The position numbers and the translations under genes were made by a program. From CAVQNQ01 sp963714205 (lineage in GTDB: Bacteria; Acidobacteriota; Terriglobia; Bryobacterales; Bryobacteraceae), in assembly GCA_963714205.1 (NCBI GenBank), contig CAVQNQ010000002.1, positions 806,001-870,000 of the forward strand: a stretch of 64,000 bases of DNA, in the 5' to 3' direction. The notes beneath the pieces are model-generated. The model saw nothing but the letters and a program-made list of their open reading frames with translations, was not told the DNA's origin and ran no database searches. Shown piece by piece: positions 48,272-57,563 of the stretch (positions are counted from its first letter, which is position 1; the number at the start of each line of letters is the position of its first letter).

Positions 48272-50592
48272 TTGAAGTTCTCATACAACTGGATTCGCGA
48301 GCTGGTCGAGGATTTGGATTACGCCCCCGGCCCCCTCGAACATCTCATCACCATGAAAACCGCCGAGTGCGAGGGCATCGAAGCCGCCGGCGCTCTTCTC
48401 GACCGCGCTTGCGCCGCGCGCATCGAATCCGTCGAACCCATCCCGCACAGCCACAACGTAAAGGCCGTGGTGGAGGCCGGCCGTTACGGCGTTCGCACGG
48501 TGGTCTGCGGCGCGCCCAACTGCCGCGCGGGTCTCGTCACGGCCTACGTGCCGGTCGGAAGTAAAGTAATCGACGGCGTGGAAAGCCAGGGCATGCTGGC
48601 CAGCGCGGCCGAACTGGGGATCAATCGCGATCACACCGGCGTGCTCGAGCTCGAGGGCCGCGCGGCCGTTCCCCCGGGCGCTCCGCTCCCCGGCTGCGTT
48701 CCCGACAGCGTCATCGAAATCGATAATAAATCGATCACGCACCGCCCGGATTTGTGGGGCCACCATGGCATGGCGCGCGAAGTAGCCGCCATCCTGGGCC
48801 GCAAGCTGAAGGACCCGGTGCGCGCGGGATCCTGCCGCGAGGCGCCGGGGCCATTCAAATCGCCATCGAGGATTACACGCTGTGCCCGCGCTACAGCGCC
48901 CTGGTGTTCGAGGACGTGGACACGCGGCCTTCGCCCCTCTGGCTTCAGTACCGGCTGACCGCCATCGGCCTGAACCCCATCAGCAACATCGTGGACATGA
49001 CCAACTTCGTGATGGCCGAGCTGGCGCAGCCCATGCACGCGTTCGACGCCGATCTCCTGGCGGGCGATACGATCTTTATCCGGCCGGCCCGCGCCGGCGA
49101 GCGGCTCCGCGCGCTCAACGGCGAGGAGTATGCGCTTACGCCCACGAACCTGGTGATTGCCGACGCCTCCGGCCCCATCGCCCTGGCCGGTGTGATTGGC
49201 GGCATGGCCACCTCCATCAGTGAAAAGACCCGTCGCGTGGCGCTGGAAAGCGCCAATTTCAACGCTTCCTCCGTTCGCCGGACGTCGGCGGCCCTCAAGC
49301 TGCGCACCGACGCCTCCATACGTTTCGAGAAGGCCCAGGACCCCGCCAGCACGGTTCGGGGCCTGGCGCGCGGCCTCGACCTGCTGAATGAGATTTCCCC
49401 CGGCATCCGCGTGGTCGGGGGCGTGGCCGACCAGATGAGGGAAATCCCCGTGCCGCCGCTCATCGACCTCCCGCTCGATTGGCTGGAGAGCAAGCTCGGC
49501 CGCGCCGTGGAAGCCGCCGAGGTGCGCCGCATCCTGGAAAGCCTGGAGTTCGGCGTCAGCGAGCCTGCGCCGCGCAGGTTCTCGGTGCGGGTGCCGGGCT
49601 GGCGCGCGACCAAGGACGTCTCCATCAAGGAGGACCTGGTGGAAGAAGTGGGCCGCATGGTCGGGTATGACACCATTACTCCCCAGGCGCCGCTGTTCCC
49701 TTCCCTGGCGCCGCCCCCCAACGAGGGCCGCAAGTTCCAGCACGAGGCCCGCCAGATTTTCATCGACCTGGGCTTCACCGAAGTCTACAAATATTCCTTC
49801 ATCAGCGAAGAGAGCGCGCAGGCGTTCGGCTTCGACCCCGCCGGCCACGTACGCGTAGGCAATCCCATCGCCTCCGACCAGGCGCTCATGCGAACCTCTT
49901 TGCTGCCTGGCATCCGCCACACCATTCTGGAAAATGCCAAGCACCGCGATGCCTTCCGCGTCTTCGAGATCGGCATGGAGATCCACGCCCAACCGGAGGG
50001 CCTGCCGGAAGAGACGCCGCACCTGGCAGCCGCCATCTACGACCGCTATGGCGATGGCGCAGCGGGTCTCTTCGAGCTGAAGCGCGCTGCCGAGTGTCTC
50101 ATGCCCGGCGCCCAGACCTGCCCGGGCGAAGCCGCGCCCTACGAGCACCCCGCGCGCGCGGCCCGCATCCTGTGGAGGGGCGAGACGGTGGGACGCCTGT
50201 TCGAACTGCATCCCACGCTCATGGAAACGGGGCGGGCGGCCATCCTGGATTTGGATCTGCGGCGGGTGCAGGCCCATTGGAGCGCGGATTCCCGGTACAC
50301 GCCCATCCGCCGCTACCCTTCGAGCGCTTTCGATCTTTCGGTGGTCGCCGGTGTGCGCGAACTGGCCGGCGACCTGGAGGCCAAGCTGGCTTCCTTGGCC
50401 GGGCCGCTGGTGGAATCGATTGAGTTCGTGCGCCAGTACTCCGGACCGCCCCTCGCGGAAGGAACCAAGAGCGTCTCCTTCCGGCTCACGGCCGGTTCGC
50501 CCGAGCGCACGCTTTCGAGCGACGAGGTGGGCGAGATCCGCGCGCGCATGATCGAGGGGATGCGCCGGCTGGGCTACGAGCTGCGCGTGTGA
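48272..50592 (+). pseudogene. pheT: Phenylalanyl-tRNA synthetase beta subunit, one frameshift
   Basis: Beta subunit with tRNA-binding and editing (B3/4) domains. The first frame runs from 48272 with MKFSYNWIRELVED, the OB fold (VVCGAPNCRAGL) and ITHRPDLWGHHGMAREVAAI. At 48847-48850 a run of four G appears where five are needed; the protein then continues in another frame as AIQIAIEDYTLCPRYSALVF through the B5 domain and the C-terminal FDX-ACB domain (RRYPSSAFDLSVV) to the stop at 50592. With one G added it is a normal ~773 residues. As pheT is essential, an under-called homopolymer is the simplest cause. Confidence 0.9.
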
Positions 50593-50703
50593 GATAGAGT
50601 TGAATCGGCGCACCGAAGACGTGCATCCCGGTATATGATATGTACAGTTCCGCCGCTCGCCCGATCGCGCGGCGATCTGCTCAGAAGGAGACAAAACGAT
50701 ATC

Positions 50704-51216
50704 ATGACCAAGTGGACTGTTGCCGCCGCCACCATCCTGTTCGCCGCCTGCCTCTCCGCGGCCAATAAACCCGTAACGGTCGATGTGAAGGACGCCAAAG
50801 GCCAGAGCGTCGGAACGGCCGTCATCAGCGACGCCAAGAGCGGCGGCGTCGCCATCAAGCTCAACCTCAAAGGCCTGCCCCCCGGCGAGCATGCCGTGCA
50901 CATTCACCAGAACGCCAAGTGCGAAGCCCCGGCCTTCACCTCCGCGGGCGGGCACTTCAACCCCGGGCAGAAGCATCATGGCCTTCAGAACCCCGAGGGT
51001 CCGCACGCCGGCGACATGCCCAACTTCACGGTGAAACCCAACGGCACCGCCAAGGTGACGGTCCTCGATCCGCGCGTGACCTTGGGCGAGGGCAACAACT
51101 CGCTGTTTGCTAACGGCGGGACGGCCCTGGTGATTCACGCCAAGGCCGACGATATGAAATCCGATCCCTCCGGCAACGCCGGCGACCGCATCGCTTGCGG
51201 AACGATTACGAAGTAA
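50704..51216 (+). CDS. sodC: Cu/Zn superoxide dismutase, periplasmic
   Basis: Dismutates superoxide in the periplasm. Signal peptide MTKWTVAAATILFAACLSA. Metal ligands are visible in GEHAVHIHQNAKC (two copper His and the disulphide Cys), SAGGHFNPGQKHHG and GPHAGDMPNF (bridging and zinc ligands), and ALVIHAKADD with GDRIACGTI (last copper His and second Cys). 170 residues, normal. AAGGAG at 50685-50690 precedes ATG 50704 with long spacing; a TATGAT at 50634-50639 could be a -10 element, but a matching -35 is not seen. Confidence 0.94.
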   Translation: MTKWTVAAATILFAACLSAANKPVTVDVKDAKGQSVGTAVISDAKSGGVAIKLNLKGLPPGEHAVHIHQNAKCEAPAFTSAGGHFNPGQKHHGLQNPEGPHAGDMPNFTVKPNGTAKVTVLDPRVTLGEGNNSLFANGGTALVIHAKADDMKSDPSGNAGDRIACGTITK

Positions 51217-51376
51217 GCCTTCGATCTTCTTGCTGAAGCGCCGTTCAGGGTCTTAGCGGATCCGCGCTCCAAGGGTGTGGTGTTGCCGGCGGCAGCGGGG
51301 TCTCGTCCGTTCCGCAGCCGACACAGCCCACGAATTCGCGGCCTTCCTTCTCTCCGTCTCGACGATAATAGAGGCG

Positions 51377-52147
51377 ATGGCTACCGATTCGGTTTGCTCG
51401 AAGTGCGGAGGCACCGGCTGGGTGATCGTGGAACGGGGGGCGGTTTCGGGCGCCGAGCCCTGCGAGTGCCGCTTCGAGGGCCGCGCTACGCGCATGGAGG
51501 GCCGCGCGCAGATCCCTCCGCTCTACGCCGGCGCATCGTTCGACAATTTCGTGGTCCCCGGCCCCGACAACCCCATCGCCCGACGCGATCTCACCAACAT
51601 CCTGCTGGCCGTTAAGAATTATGTGCGCGAGTTTCCGCACGAATCCCGCCCCGGGCTCCTGCTCATCGGCGAGCCGGGCACCGGCAAAACGCACCTGGCG
51701 GTGGCGGCGCTGCGCAAGATCGTCGAGAAGGGTTTCGAGTGCCTCTTCTGCGATTATCAGAACCTGCTCGACCGCATCCGCGCGGGTTACGATTCGAGCT
51801 CCAATTCCGCCGATAAGGAAGCCTACCGCGTGGCGCTCGATACCGAGGTGCTGCTGCTCGACGATATCGGCGCGCACCGCGTCACCGACTGGGTAATGGA
51901 TACGGTCACCTCGATCGTCACCTACCGCTGCAACAATCGCCGCGCGCTGATCGCCACCACCAATCTTCCGGATGGCGATGCCGGCAGCCCCATCGCGGAG
52001 AAATCGGCGCTGGGAAAACCGGAGTACCGCGTCACCCTGGCCGAGCGCATCGGCGAGCGCGCCCGTTCGCGCCTTTTCGAGATGTGCACGGTAATTCGTA
52101 TGCCCCTGGTGCAGGACTACCGTCTCAAAAAGGCTCGGATGTTCTGA
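51377..52147 (+). CDS. DnaC/IstB-like AAA+ ATPase with N-terminal zinc finger
   Basis: Probable helicase-loader-like ATPase. An N-terminal zinc-finger-like part, VCSKCGGTGWVIVERG...CEC, precedes the AAA+ core with Walker A LLLIGEPGTGKTHLAV, Walker B VLLLDDIG and sensor 1 ALIATTNL; an Arg-rich end (ERIGERARSRLFEMC) is typical of DnaC. 256 residues from ATG 51377; the open frame extends to 51275 without coding character. No transposase is adjacent, which argues for replication loader rather than IstB. Its stop overlaps the next gene by one base. Confidence 0.85.
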   Translation: MATDSVCSKCGGTGWVIVERGAVSGAEPCECRFEGRATRMEGRAQIPPLYAGASFDNFVVPGPDNPIARRDLTNILLAVKNYVREFPHESRPGLLLIGEPGTGKTHLAVAALRKIVEKGFECLFCDYQNLLDRIRAGYDSSSNSADKEAYRVALDTEVLLLDDIGAHRVTDWVMDTVTSIVTYRCNNRRALIATTNLPDGDAGSPIAEKSALGKPEYRVTLAERIGERARSRLFEMCTVIRMPLVQDYRLKKARMF

Positions 52148-54456
52148 TGCGCTCCGGCCGGCTGACCGTCGCGGCACTTTGCGTCCTGGCGATTCACGCG
52201 CGGACGCCTGGCGCGCCTTCCGCGCCGCCGCAGGAGTATGTGCAGGCGGTCGAGTTTCCGTATTATCTCTATCCCCGCGCGCAGTGGGAACGCGAGCTGG
52301 TCTGGATGCGGACCATCGGCGTGCGCACGGTGGAGTTTTCGATTCCCTGGAACTGGCACCAGCTCCGGCCGGGCGAATTCGATTTCACCGGCCGCACCAG
52401 CCCGCGGCGCGATCTCACCGGCCTCATTCACGTGCTGCGCAAACTGGGCTTGCGCGCCTGGGTGCGCCCGCTGCCGCCGGTGGCCGGGTGGCTGAACGGA
52501 GGCGCGCCGGCGCCACCCGGCGCGGCGGACGAGGGCGCCTGGATCAAGCAACTCGACGACCTGCTGGCCACCCAGACCGCCAGCCACGGCGGCCCCGTTG
52601 CATACGTGGAGGGCGCTGCGCTGGCGATCGACGCGGCTCCCGCGCCCACGGCGGTCGCCATCTCCGCCACCGATCCGGCCGCGCTGGCTATCAGCCGCCA
52701 GGCCATTCTCGCCGGGCGCGCCATCCTGTGGACCGGCGTGGAAGACGCGCTCTGGCCCGCCGGCTGGGAGCCGGACGCGGGCCCGCTGCTGCGCACAGGA
52801 GCGGTGGGCCTGGCAGGCGTTGAGCGGCCGGCCATTCGCGCGCTGCGCCGCGATGGCGCCTTGCTGCGGAATTGGACGCCGCTGCTCGGCGCTCTCCGCC
52901 GGGTCGCCATGCCCAAACAAGCGCCGCGCAAGCTGCCCGCCGGCGTGACGGCCGCGGAAATGGCCTCAGGGCCGGCTTCGGCCGTGAGCGTTACCAATCG
53001 CGGCAGCCAGGATTTCCACGGCGATCTGCGCGTGCTCGATCCGGCCTCCCGGCGCAAGCTTGTCATCCCCGGCGTCACGATTCCCGCGGGCGATTCGCTA
53101 TGGCTGCCTTTGAATGTCTCGCTCGCGCAGGACGCCTTGTGCCGCGAGTGTTCCCCCTTCACGCCGGCCGAGCGCATGGTCTACGCCACGGCTGAGTTGC
53201 TCTCCATCGAATTCGAGAATGGGATTCTGGCTATGGAATTCGCGGCGCCCCAGGCGGGCGAGGTCGTCTTGCAACTCGCGCGGCAGCCCAGCGGCCCGTT
53301 GCTCGCCGCCGGCAAACCGACCGAGTTCACGTGGGACGAAAAGACCCTGCGCGCGCGGCTGCCCATCCCCGCGGGAACCGCCGCCGACGGGCGCGTGCGC
53401 ATCGGCATCGCCATTGCGCCGCCCGAAACGTCGGCCTTCTTCGATGAAGCCCATCGGCTGGTGATCGGCCAGGAGAACCTGCTTTCCACCACTTATTCTT
53501 CGCCGGACCTGGCGGAGCGCTCGCGCCTGCGCCTGCCCGAGGGCTTCAGCGCCACGCCCAACCGCAAATCGCCCAATGAGATCGAATACCAGGTGGGCGT
53601 CCCGGTCGATGCGCTGCATGGCGACTGGGCCAACCTGGCGCTGGAAGCCGACGGCGTACCGCTCGGACGGGCCCATTTGCAGCTTTTCCGTCCCGCGTCC
53701 ATCCGGCTGGCCGATAACATCGGCCTCGATTTCGGCGCGCAGACCGAACTGGCGGTCGAGCCGCCCACCGCTCCCATCGAGCCGCGCGCTGGCACCAACC
53801 TGGAAATTTTGATTCGCAACAACTCGCCGCGCATCGAGACCTACGAACTGGCGGCCTCCGGAGACGGCCTGGAATTCTTCCCGCCCGCAACCGAGATTAG
53901 CGTGGGCGCCATCGCCGAGCGCCGCGTCTCGCTGCGCGTCTTCGCGCGCCCGGATGCCCCGGCTGTCGAGGGCCTCCGCGAGTGGCATCTGCGCGTTACC
54001 GGGGCCACTACTTTGGATATGCCGATGCGCGCCGTGCTGGTGCCGCGCGGGCGCACGGTGGTATGGACCGCCGACCTGGATGGAGACGGCTCGCCGGAGT
54101 GGATCCTCGAATCCCAGAAGGCGCGCGCCGTCTTCTCCACCCAGGATGGCGGACGCTGGCTCGAGTTCCTCTCCAAGGATGCCAACGCCAACTTCCTTCC
54201 CGAGACGGGCGCGTTCGCCGCCCCGGGGCCGGTGGAGGTGCGCCCTTGCGAAGACGGGCTGGAGTTCTTCGGCCAGGGCTGGCGGCGCACCGTGCGACTG
54301 GTGGATGCCACGGTTTCGATCGAGCAAGATACGCCGCTGCCACCCGATGGGCTCGCGCCGGAGACGCGCGGCAACATCGGTCTCAAGATCGCGCATCCCA
54401 CCGGCTCGCGGGCCACCTACACGTTTTCGGCTGTCGAGGCGAAGCCCGCTCTGTAA
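52147..54456 (+). CDS. Secreted GH35-like protein with degenerate active site
   Basis: Exact function unknown. Signal peptide near MRSGRLTVAALCVLAIHA. The next ~150 residues look like the first half of a GH35 (beta-galactosidase-type) barrel: FPYYLYPRAQWERELVWMRT, TVEFSIPWNWHQLRPGEFDF. Where GH35 has the acid/base stretch VENE, this protein has GGPVAYVEGAALAID (Glu ~155, second Glu missing), and no clear nucleophile region follows. The middle and end are beta-rich; near the C-terminus an acidic calcium-like loop TADLDGDGSPEWI appears. 769 residues. The ATG overlaps the DnaC-like stop (TGATG). It may be a binding or structural relative rather than an enzyme. Confidence 0.7.
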   Translation: MRSGRLTVAALCVLAIHARTPGAPSAPPQEYVQAVEFPYYLYPRAQWERELVWMRTIGVRTVEFSIPWNWHQLRPGEFDFTGRTSPRRDLTGLIHVLRKLGLRAWVRPLPPVAGWLNGGAPAPPGAADEGAWIKQLDDLLATQTASHGGPVAYVEGAALAIDAAPAPTAVAISATDPAALAISRQAILAGRAILWTGVEDALWPAGWEPDAGPLLRTGAVGLAGVERPAIRALRRDGALLRNWTPLLGALRRVAMPKQAPRKLPAGVTAAEMASGPASAVSVTNRGSQDFHGDLRVLDPASRRKLVIPGVTIPAGDSLWLPLNVSLAQDALCRECSPFTPAERMVYATAELLSIEFENGILAMEFAAPQAGEVVLQLARQPSGPLLAAGKPTEFTWDEKTLRARLPIPAGTAADGRVRIGIAIAPPETSAFFDEAHRLVIGQENLLSTTYSSPDLAERSRLRLPEGFSATPNRKSPNEIEYQVGVPVDALHGDWANLALEADGVPLGRAHLQLFRPASIRLADNIGLDFGAQTELAVEPPTAPIEPRAGTNLEILIRNNSPRIETYELAASGDGLEFFPPATEISVGAIAERRVSLRVFARPDAPAVEGLREWHLRVTGATTLDMPMRAVLVPRGRTVVWTADLDGDGSPEWILESQKARAVFSTQDGGRWLEFLSKDANANFLPETGAFAAPGPVEVRPCEDGLEFFGQGWRRTVRLVDATVSIEQDTPLPPDGLAPETRGNIGLKIAHPTGSRATYTFSAVEAKPAL

Positions 54457-54466
54457 TCCGGCCGGC

Positions 54467-55168
54467 TTACCGGCGCTCGCGGGCGGGCGGCGAGAGCGCC
54501 CGGACCAATGCCTGCATGTCGGGAGGGAGCGGGCAATCGACCGAAACGCTCTCCCCCGAGCGCGGGTGCCGGAACTGAAGGTGCGCCGCGTGCAGGGCGA
54601 CGCGGGCGATGCGCCGTTCGGACGCTTCGGCCGGCCGGTACTTTCGATCGCCGACGGCCGGGTGGCCGATGGCCGCAAACTGCACGCGGATCTGATTCTG
54701 CAATCCCGTCACCAGCGTGACCCGCACGAGCGAAGCGCCGCGAAGAGGGCGTTCCACCACGTACCTCAGCTCGGCGCGAGCCGCGTCCGGATCGCCCTTG
54801 GTGGCCACCTGTTGGAACATTCCCTCGCGCCGAAGGTAGCCGATGAGCGTGCCTTCGGGCTCCCGCGGGCGCCCGCGGACCACGCCGAGATACTGCCTCA
54901 CCGGCGTATGGGCGAGAAACTGCCGGACCAGGATATCCCGATCCAGCGCGGTTTTGGCGAAGAGCAGAATTCCGGAGGTAAAGCGGTCGATGCGATGCAC
55001 GACAAAAGCCTGCTGTCTCCGCGCGTTCAGTTGCACCGAGAGAAGCGACCAGGCCGACGGCGTATCGGAGCCCTTCACGGGCACGGCCGGGAGTCCGGCG
55101 GGCTTATCGAGCGCCACGACGGCGTCGTCTTCGTACAGCACGGCGAGCCGGCGTGGGAGCTTCTGCAT
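54467..55168 (-). CDS. RluA-family RNA pseudouridine synthase
   Basis: Isomerises uridine to pseudouridine in rRNA or tRNA. The catalytic motif VVHRIDRFTSGILLFAK (HRxDxxTSG, Asp nucleophile) is intact, and QNQIRVQFAAIGHPAVGD is the family's second motif. The 233-residue protein is a bare catalytic domain without the S4 domain. Start ATG 55168 (GTG 55171 adds one residue). It directly follows the MFS gene of the sugar-acid operon by three bases, so it may be co-transcribed without functional link. The target site is unknown. Confidence 0.9.
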   Translation of the reverse strand: MQKLPRRLAVLYEDDAVVALDKPAGLPAVPVKGSDTPSAWSLLSVQLNARRQQAFVVHRIDRFTSGILLFAKTALDRDILVRQFLAHTPVRQYLGVVRGRPREPEGTLIGYLRREGMFQQVATKGDPDAARAELRYVVERPLRGASLVRVTLVTGLQNQIRVQFAAIGHPAVGDRKYRPAEASERRIARVALHAAHLQFRHPRSGESVSVDCPLPPDMQALVRALSPPARERR

Positions 55169-55171
55169 CAC

Positions 55172-56428
55172 CTACACCACCGCCTTCTCCGGGTCGATCT
55201 TTAACCACAGTAGCGCGCCCGCCAGATTCGCCGCCATGGCCAGCACGAACGGTGGTATCCACGATCCGGTCATCTGTAGGAACCCGCCGAAGGCCAGCGC
55301 CGAAAGCGCGTTGCCGAGACTGCCGGCCGTGAGCATCAGGGCCGATACGATGCCGGCCCGCTTCAGCCCCACATCCAGGCAGACCGCGAAACAGATGCCA
55401 TGGGCCAGCGCGGCGAAGCCATCGGCGAATCCCAGGAACACGGCGGCGGCGTAGGGGTTCGCCACCAGCAGGCCCGGCAGCACCGCGGCGGCGCCCAATC
55501 CGAAGCCGGTCATCCCCACCGCGCGGCGTCCGATGCGCAGGCCGTGCCGGCGGCTGAGGCGGTCGCTCCACCAGCCGCCCAGGGGTTTGGCGACGATCGA
55601 AAGCGCCCCGGGCAGGGTCGCCAGCAGTCCGGTGGTGGTGAGCGAGAGATGGCGCGCCTCGGTCAGGTATGTAGGGAACCAAGTGATGTAGATGTACCCG
55701 GTGTAGCCGTACGTGAAGTACATAGCCAGGATGGCCCACAGGTTCGCATTGCCCAGCAGCCTCCGCCACCCGATGGCGGCCTGCTTCGGCTCCGGCCCGG
55801 CTTCGCGGATGATCTCCAGCTCGGCCGCGTTCACGGCCGGGTGTTGAGCCGGGTCGTCGCGATACCACAGGCGCCAGGCCGTGGCCCATGCCAGGCCGGC
55901 TGCCCCGAAGGCGAAGAAGGCCGCGCGCCATCCCCAGTGGATCAGCACGAAGGTGGCGGCGGGCGCCGCGATGGCCGCTCCCAGTCCCATGCCCGCGAAG
56001 AAGAAGCCCTGCGCCCGGCCACGCTCGGCCGGCGGAATCCAGCGCGAGAAGGCCTGCGAGACGTTGGGCGCGGCGCCCGCCTCGGCCGTCCCGAACAGGA
56101 ATCGAATCGCCAGCAGCGATGCGAAGCTCCAGGCCAGCGCGGTCCCGGCGGTCGATGCCGACCAGAGCACCACGATGACGGCCAGCACGCGCCGCGGTCC
56201 GAAGCGGTCCCCCAGCCAGCCCATGGGAATGTGGAACAGCGCGTAGCCCCACACGAAAGCGCTGAAGACCCAGCCCATGGCCAGCGGGCTCATGTGCAGG
56301 TCCGCGCGAATGGCGCCGGCCGAAATGCTCAGGACCGTGCGGTCCATGTAGAGCACCGCCGCCAGCAGGAAGGCCATCGCGACTACCTTGTGGCGCGTTC
56401 GGCTGGGCCGGCCGGTGGGTGGCGTCAT
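55172..56428 (-). CDS. MFS transporter, sugar-acid/hexuronate type
   Basis: Twelve-segment carrier. The N-terminus AFLLAAVLYMDRTVLSISAG with GWVFSAFVWGYALFHIPMGWLGDRFGPRRVL, plus RFLFGTAEAGAAPNVSQAFSRW, is the anion:cation symporter (hexuronate/galactonate/glucarate) pattern. ATG 56428 overlaps the stop of the enolase-superfamily gene by four bases (ATGA); the longer open frame to 56626 lies inside that gene. 418 residues. The context supports uptake of the acid sugar degraded by the operon. Confidence 0.85.
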   Translation of the reverse strand: MTPPTGRPSRTRHKVVAMAFLLAAVLYMDRTVLSISAGAIRADLHMSPLAMGWVFSAFVWGYALFHIPMGWLGDRFGPRRVLAVIVVLWSASTAGTALAWSFASLLAIRFLFGTAEAGAAPNVSQAFSRWIPPAERGRAQGFFFAGMGLGAAIAAPAATFVLIHWGWRAAFFAFGAAGLAWATAWRLWYRDDPAQHPAVNAAELEIIREAGPEPKQAAIGWRRLLGNANLWAILAMYFTYGYTGYIYITWFPTYLTEARHLSLTTTGLLATLPGALSIVAKPLGGWWSDRLSRRHGLRIGRRAVGMTGFGLGAAAVLPGLLVANPYAAAVFLGFADGFAALAHGICFAVCLDVGLKRAGIVSALMLTAGSLGNALSALAFGGFLQMTGSWIPPFVLAMAANLAGALLWLKIDPEKAVV

Positions 56429-57561
56429 TTCGGTTTGCGCTGCTCCCAGCCGTCCTCGAAGAGGCTCAGGAAGTTGGTTGGGCTGTAGGGATGCTTGAGT
56501 GCCTCGGCCTCGTTCAGCTCGACTCCGATGCCCGGGTGATCGGACGGCTCGATATATCCGCTCTCCACTCGTGGCACGCCTTCGAAGAGATTCCGCGCCC
56601 AGGGTTCCAGAAAATCGTCGAAGCACTCCTGGATCAGGAAGTTCGGAATAGCGGAGTGGATGTGCGCGTTGATGGCCGTATTCAGCGGGCTCTGCGCCTG
56701 GTGCAGGGCCACGAACGCTTCGGCGGATTCAGCGATGGCGGCAGCCTTCATGGCTCCCGAGACGCCGCCGATGGCCAGCGTCTCCGGCTGCACGATGCTG
56801 ATGGAGCGGTCCGCCACCAGCCGCAGAATGTCCGAGAGGCGTCTGGAGCGCTCGCCGGCGGCCACTGGAATCGAAATGGAGCGCGCCACCTGGAGCGTGG
56901 CCTCGATATCGGTGGACATCACGGGCGTCTCGAACCACATGGGGTGAAACTCCTCGAGGCGCCGCGCCAGCCCCACGGCCGTGGCCACGCTGAAGCGGTC
57001 GTGGCCTTCGATCAGGATATCGACACCCTCGCCGACGGTCTCGCGAACCGCGCGGACGATGCGGATCGAAAGCTCCTCCTCGCCGCGATCGAGAAAGCGA
57101 TAGGCCGCGCCGAACGGGTCGAACTTCAGCGCGGTGTAGCCCATCTCTTTCACGTGCGCGGCAGCCTCAGCGAAGAAGACGGGATCGCGCGGCCCCTTGT
57201 ACCAGCCGTTGGCGTAGACGCGCAGACGCGGGCGCTGCCGGCCGCCAAGCAGCTTCCACAGCGGCGCTCCGAGGCTCTTGCCGAGGATGTCCCAACAAGC
57301 AATCTCTACCGCGCTCATGGCCACCGACGTATTGAGGAACAGGCCCTTGTAGATCTTCTGCCAGACGCGCGCCGGGTGCAGCGGATCTTCTCCGATGATG
57401 AAGCGGCCGAGCTCCTCGAACTGGGCCTCGATGGGCCGCGTTTCGAGGCCGCCGGTGGCCTCCGCGAGGCCCGTCAGGCCCTCATCCGTCTCGATGCGCA
57501 CGAACAGCCAGTTCTTCCAGGGATTGCCAGCGATGATGGTCCTGAGTCCCGTGATCCGCAT
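56425..57561 (-). CDS. Enolase-superfamily acid-sugar dehydratase (galactonate-dehydratase-like)
   Basis: Mandelate-racemase-fold enzyme that abstracts a proton next to a carboxylate. Metal and catalytic positions: VDILIEGHDRFS (Glu then His in the order of GalD Asp183/His185), MWFETPV, IPVAAGER, and the general-acid His in VALHQAQSPLN. This His pair is the galactonate-dehydratase pattern rather than the Lys pair of muconate enzymes. 378 residues from ATG 57561. The genes around it (transporter, two aldolases) fit an oxidative acid-sugar route, but the exact sugar acid is not determined. Confidence 0.85.
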   Translation of the reverse strand: MRITGLRTIIAGNPWKNWLFVRIETDEGLTGLAEATGGLETRPIEAQFEELGRFIIGEDPLHPARVWQKIYKGLFLNTSVAMSAVEIACWDILGKSLGAPLWKLLGGRQRPRLRVYANGWYKGPRDPVFFAEAAAHVKEMGYTALKFDPFGAAYRFLDRGEEELSIRIVRAVRETVGEGVDILIEGHDRFSVATAVGLARRLEEFHPMWFETPVMSTDIEATLQVARSISIPVAAGERSRRLSDILRLVADRSISIVQPETLAIGGVSGAMKAAAIAESAEAFVALHQAQSPLNTAINAHIHSAIPNFLIQECFDDFLEPWARNLFEGVPRVESGYIEPSDHPGIGVELNEAEALKHPYSPTNFLSLFEDGWEQRKPK

Positions 57562-57563
57562 GG

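Noticed and set aside
51377..52147. IstB of an insertion sequence
   Set aside because: The ATPase resembles IstB and DnaC, but no IstA-type transposase or terminal repeat is next to it.
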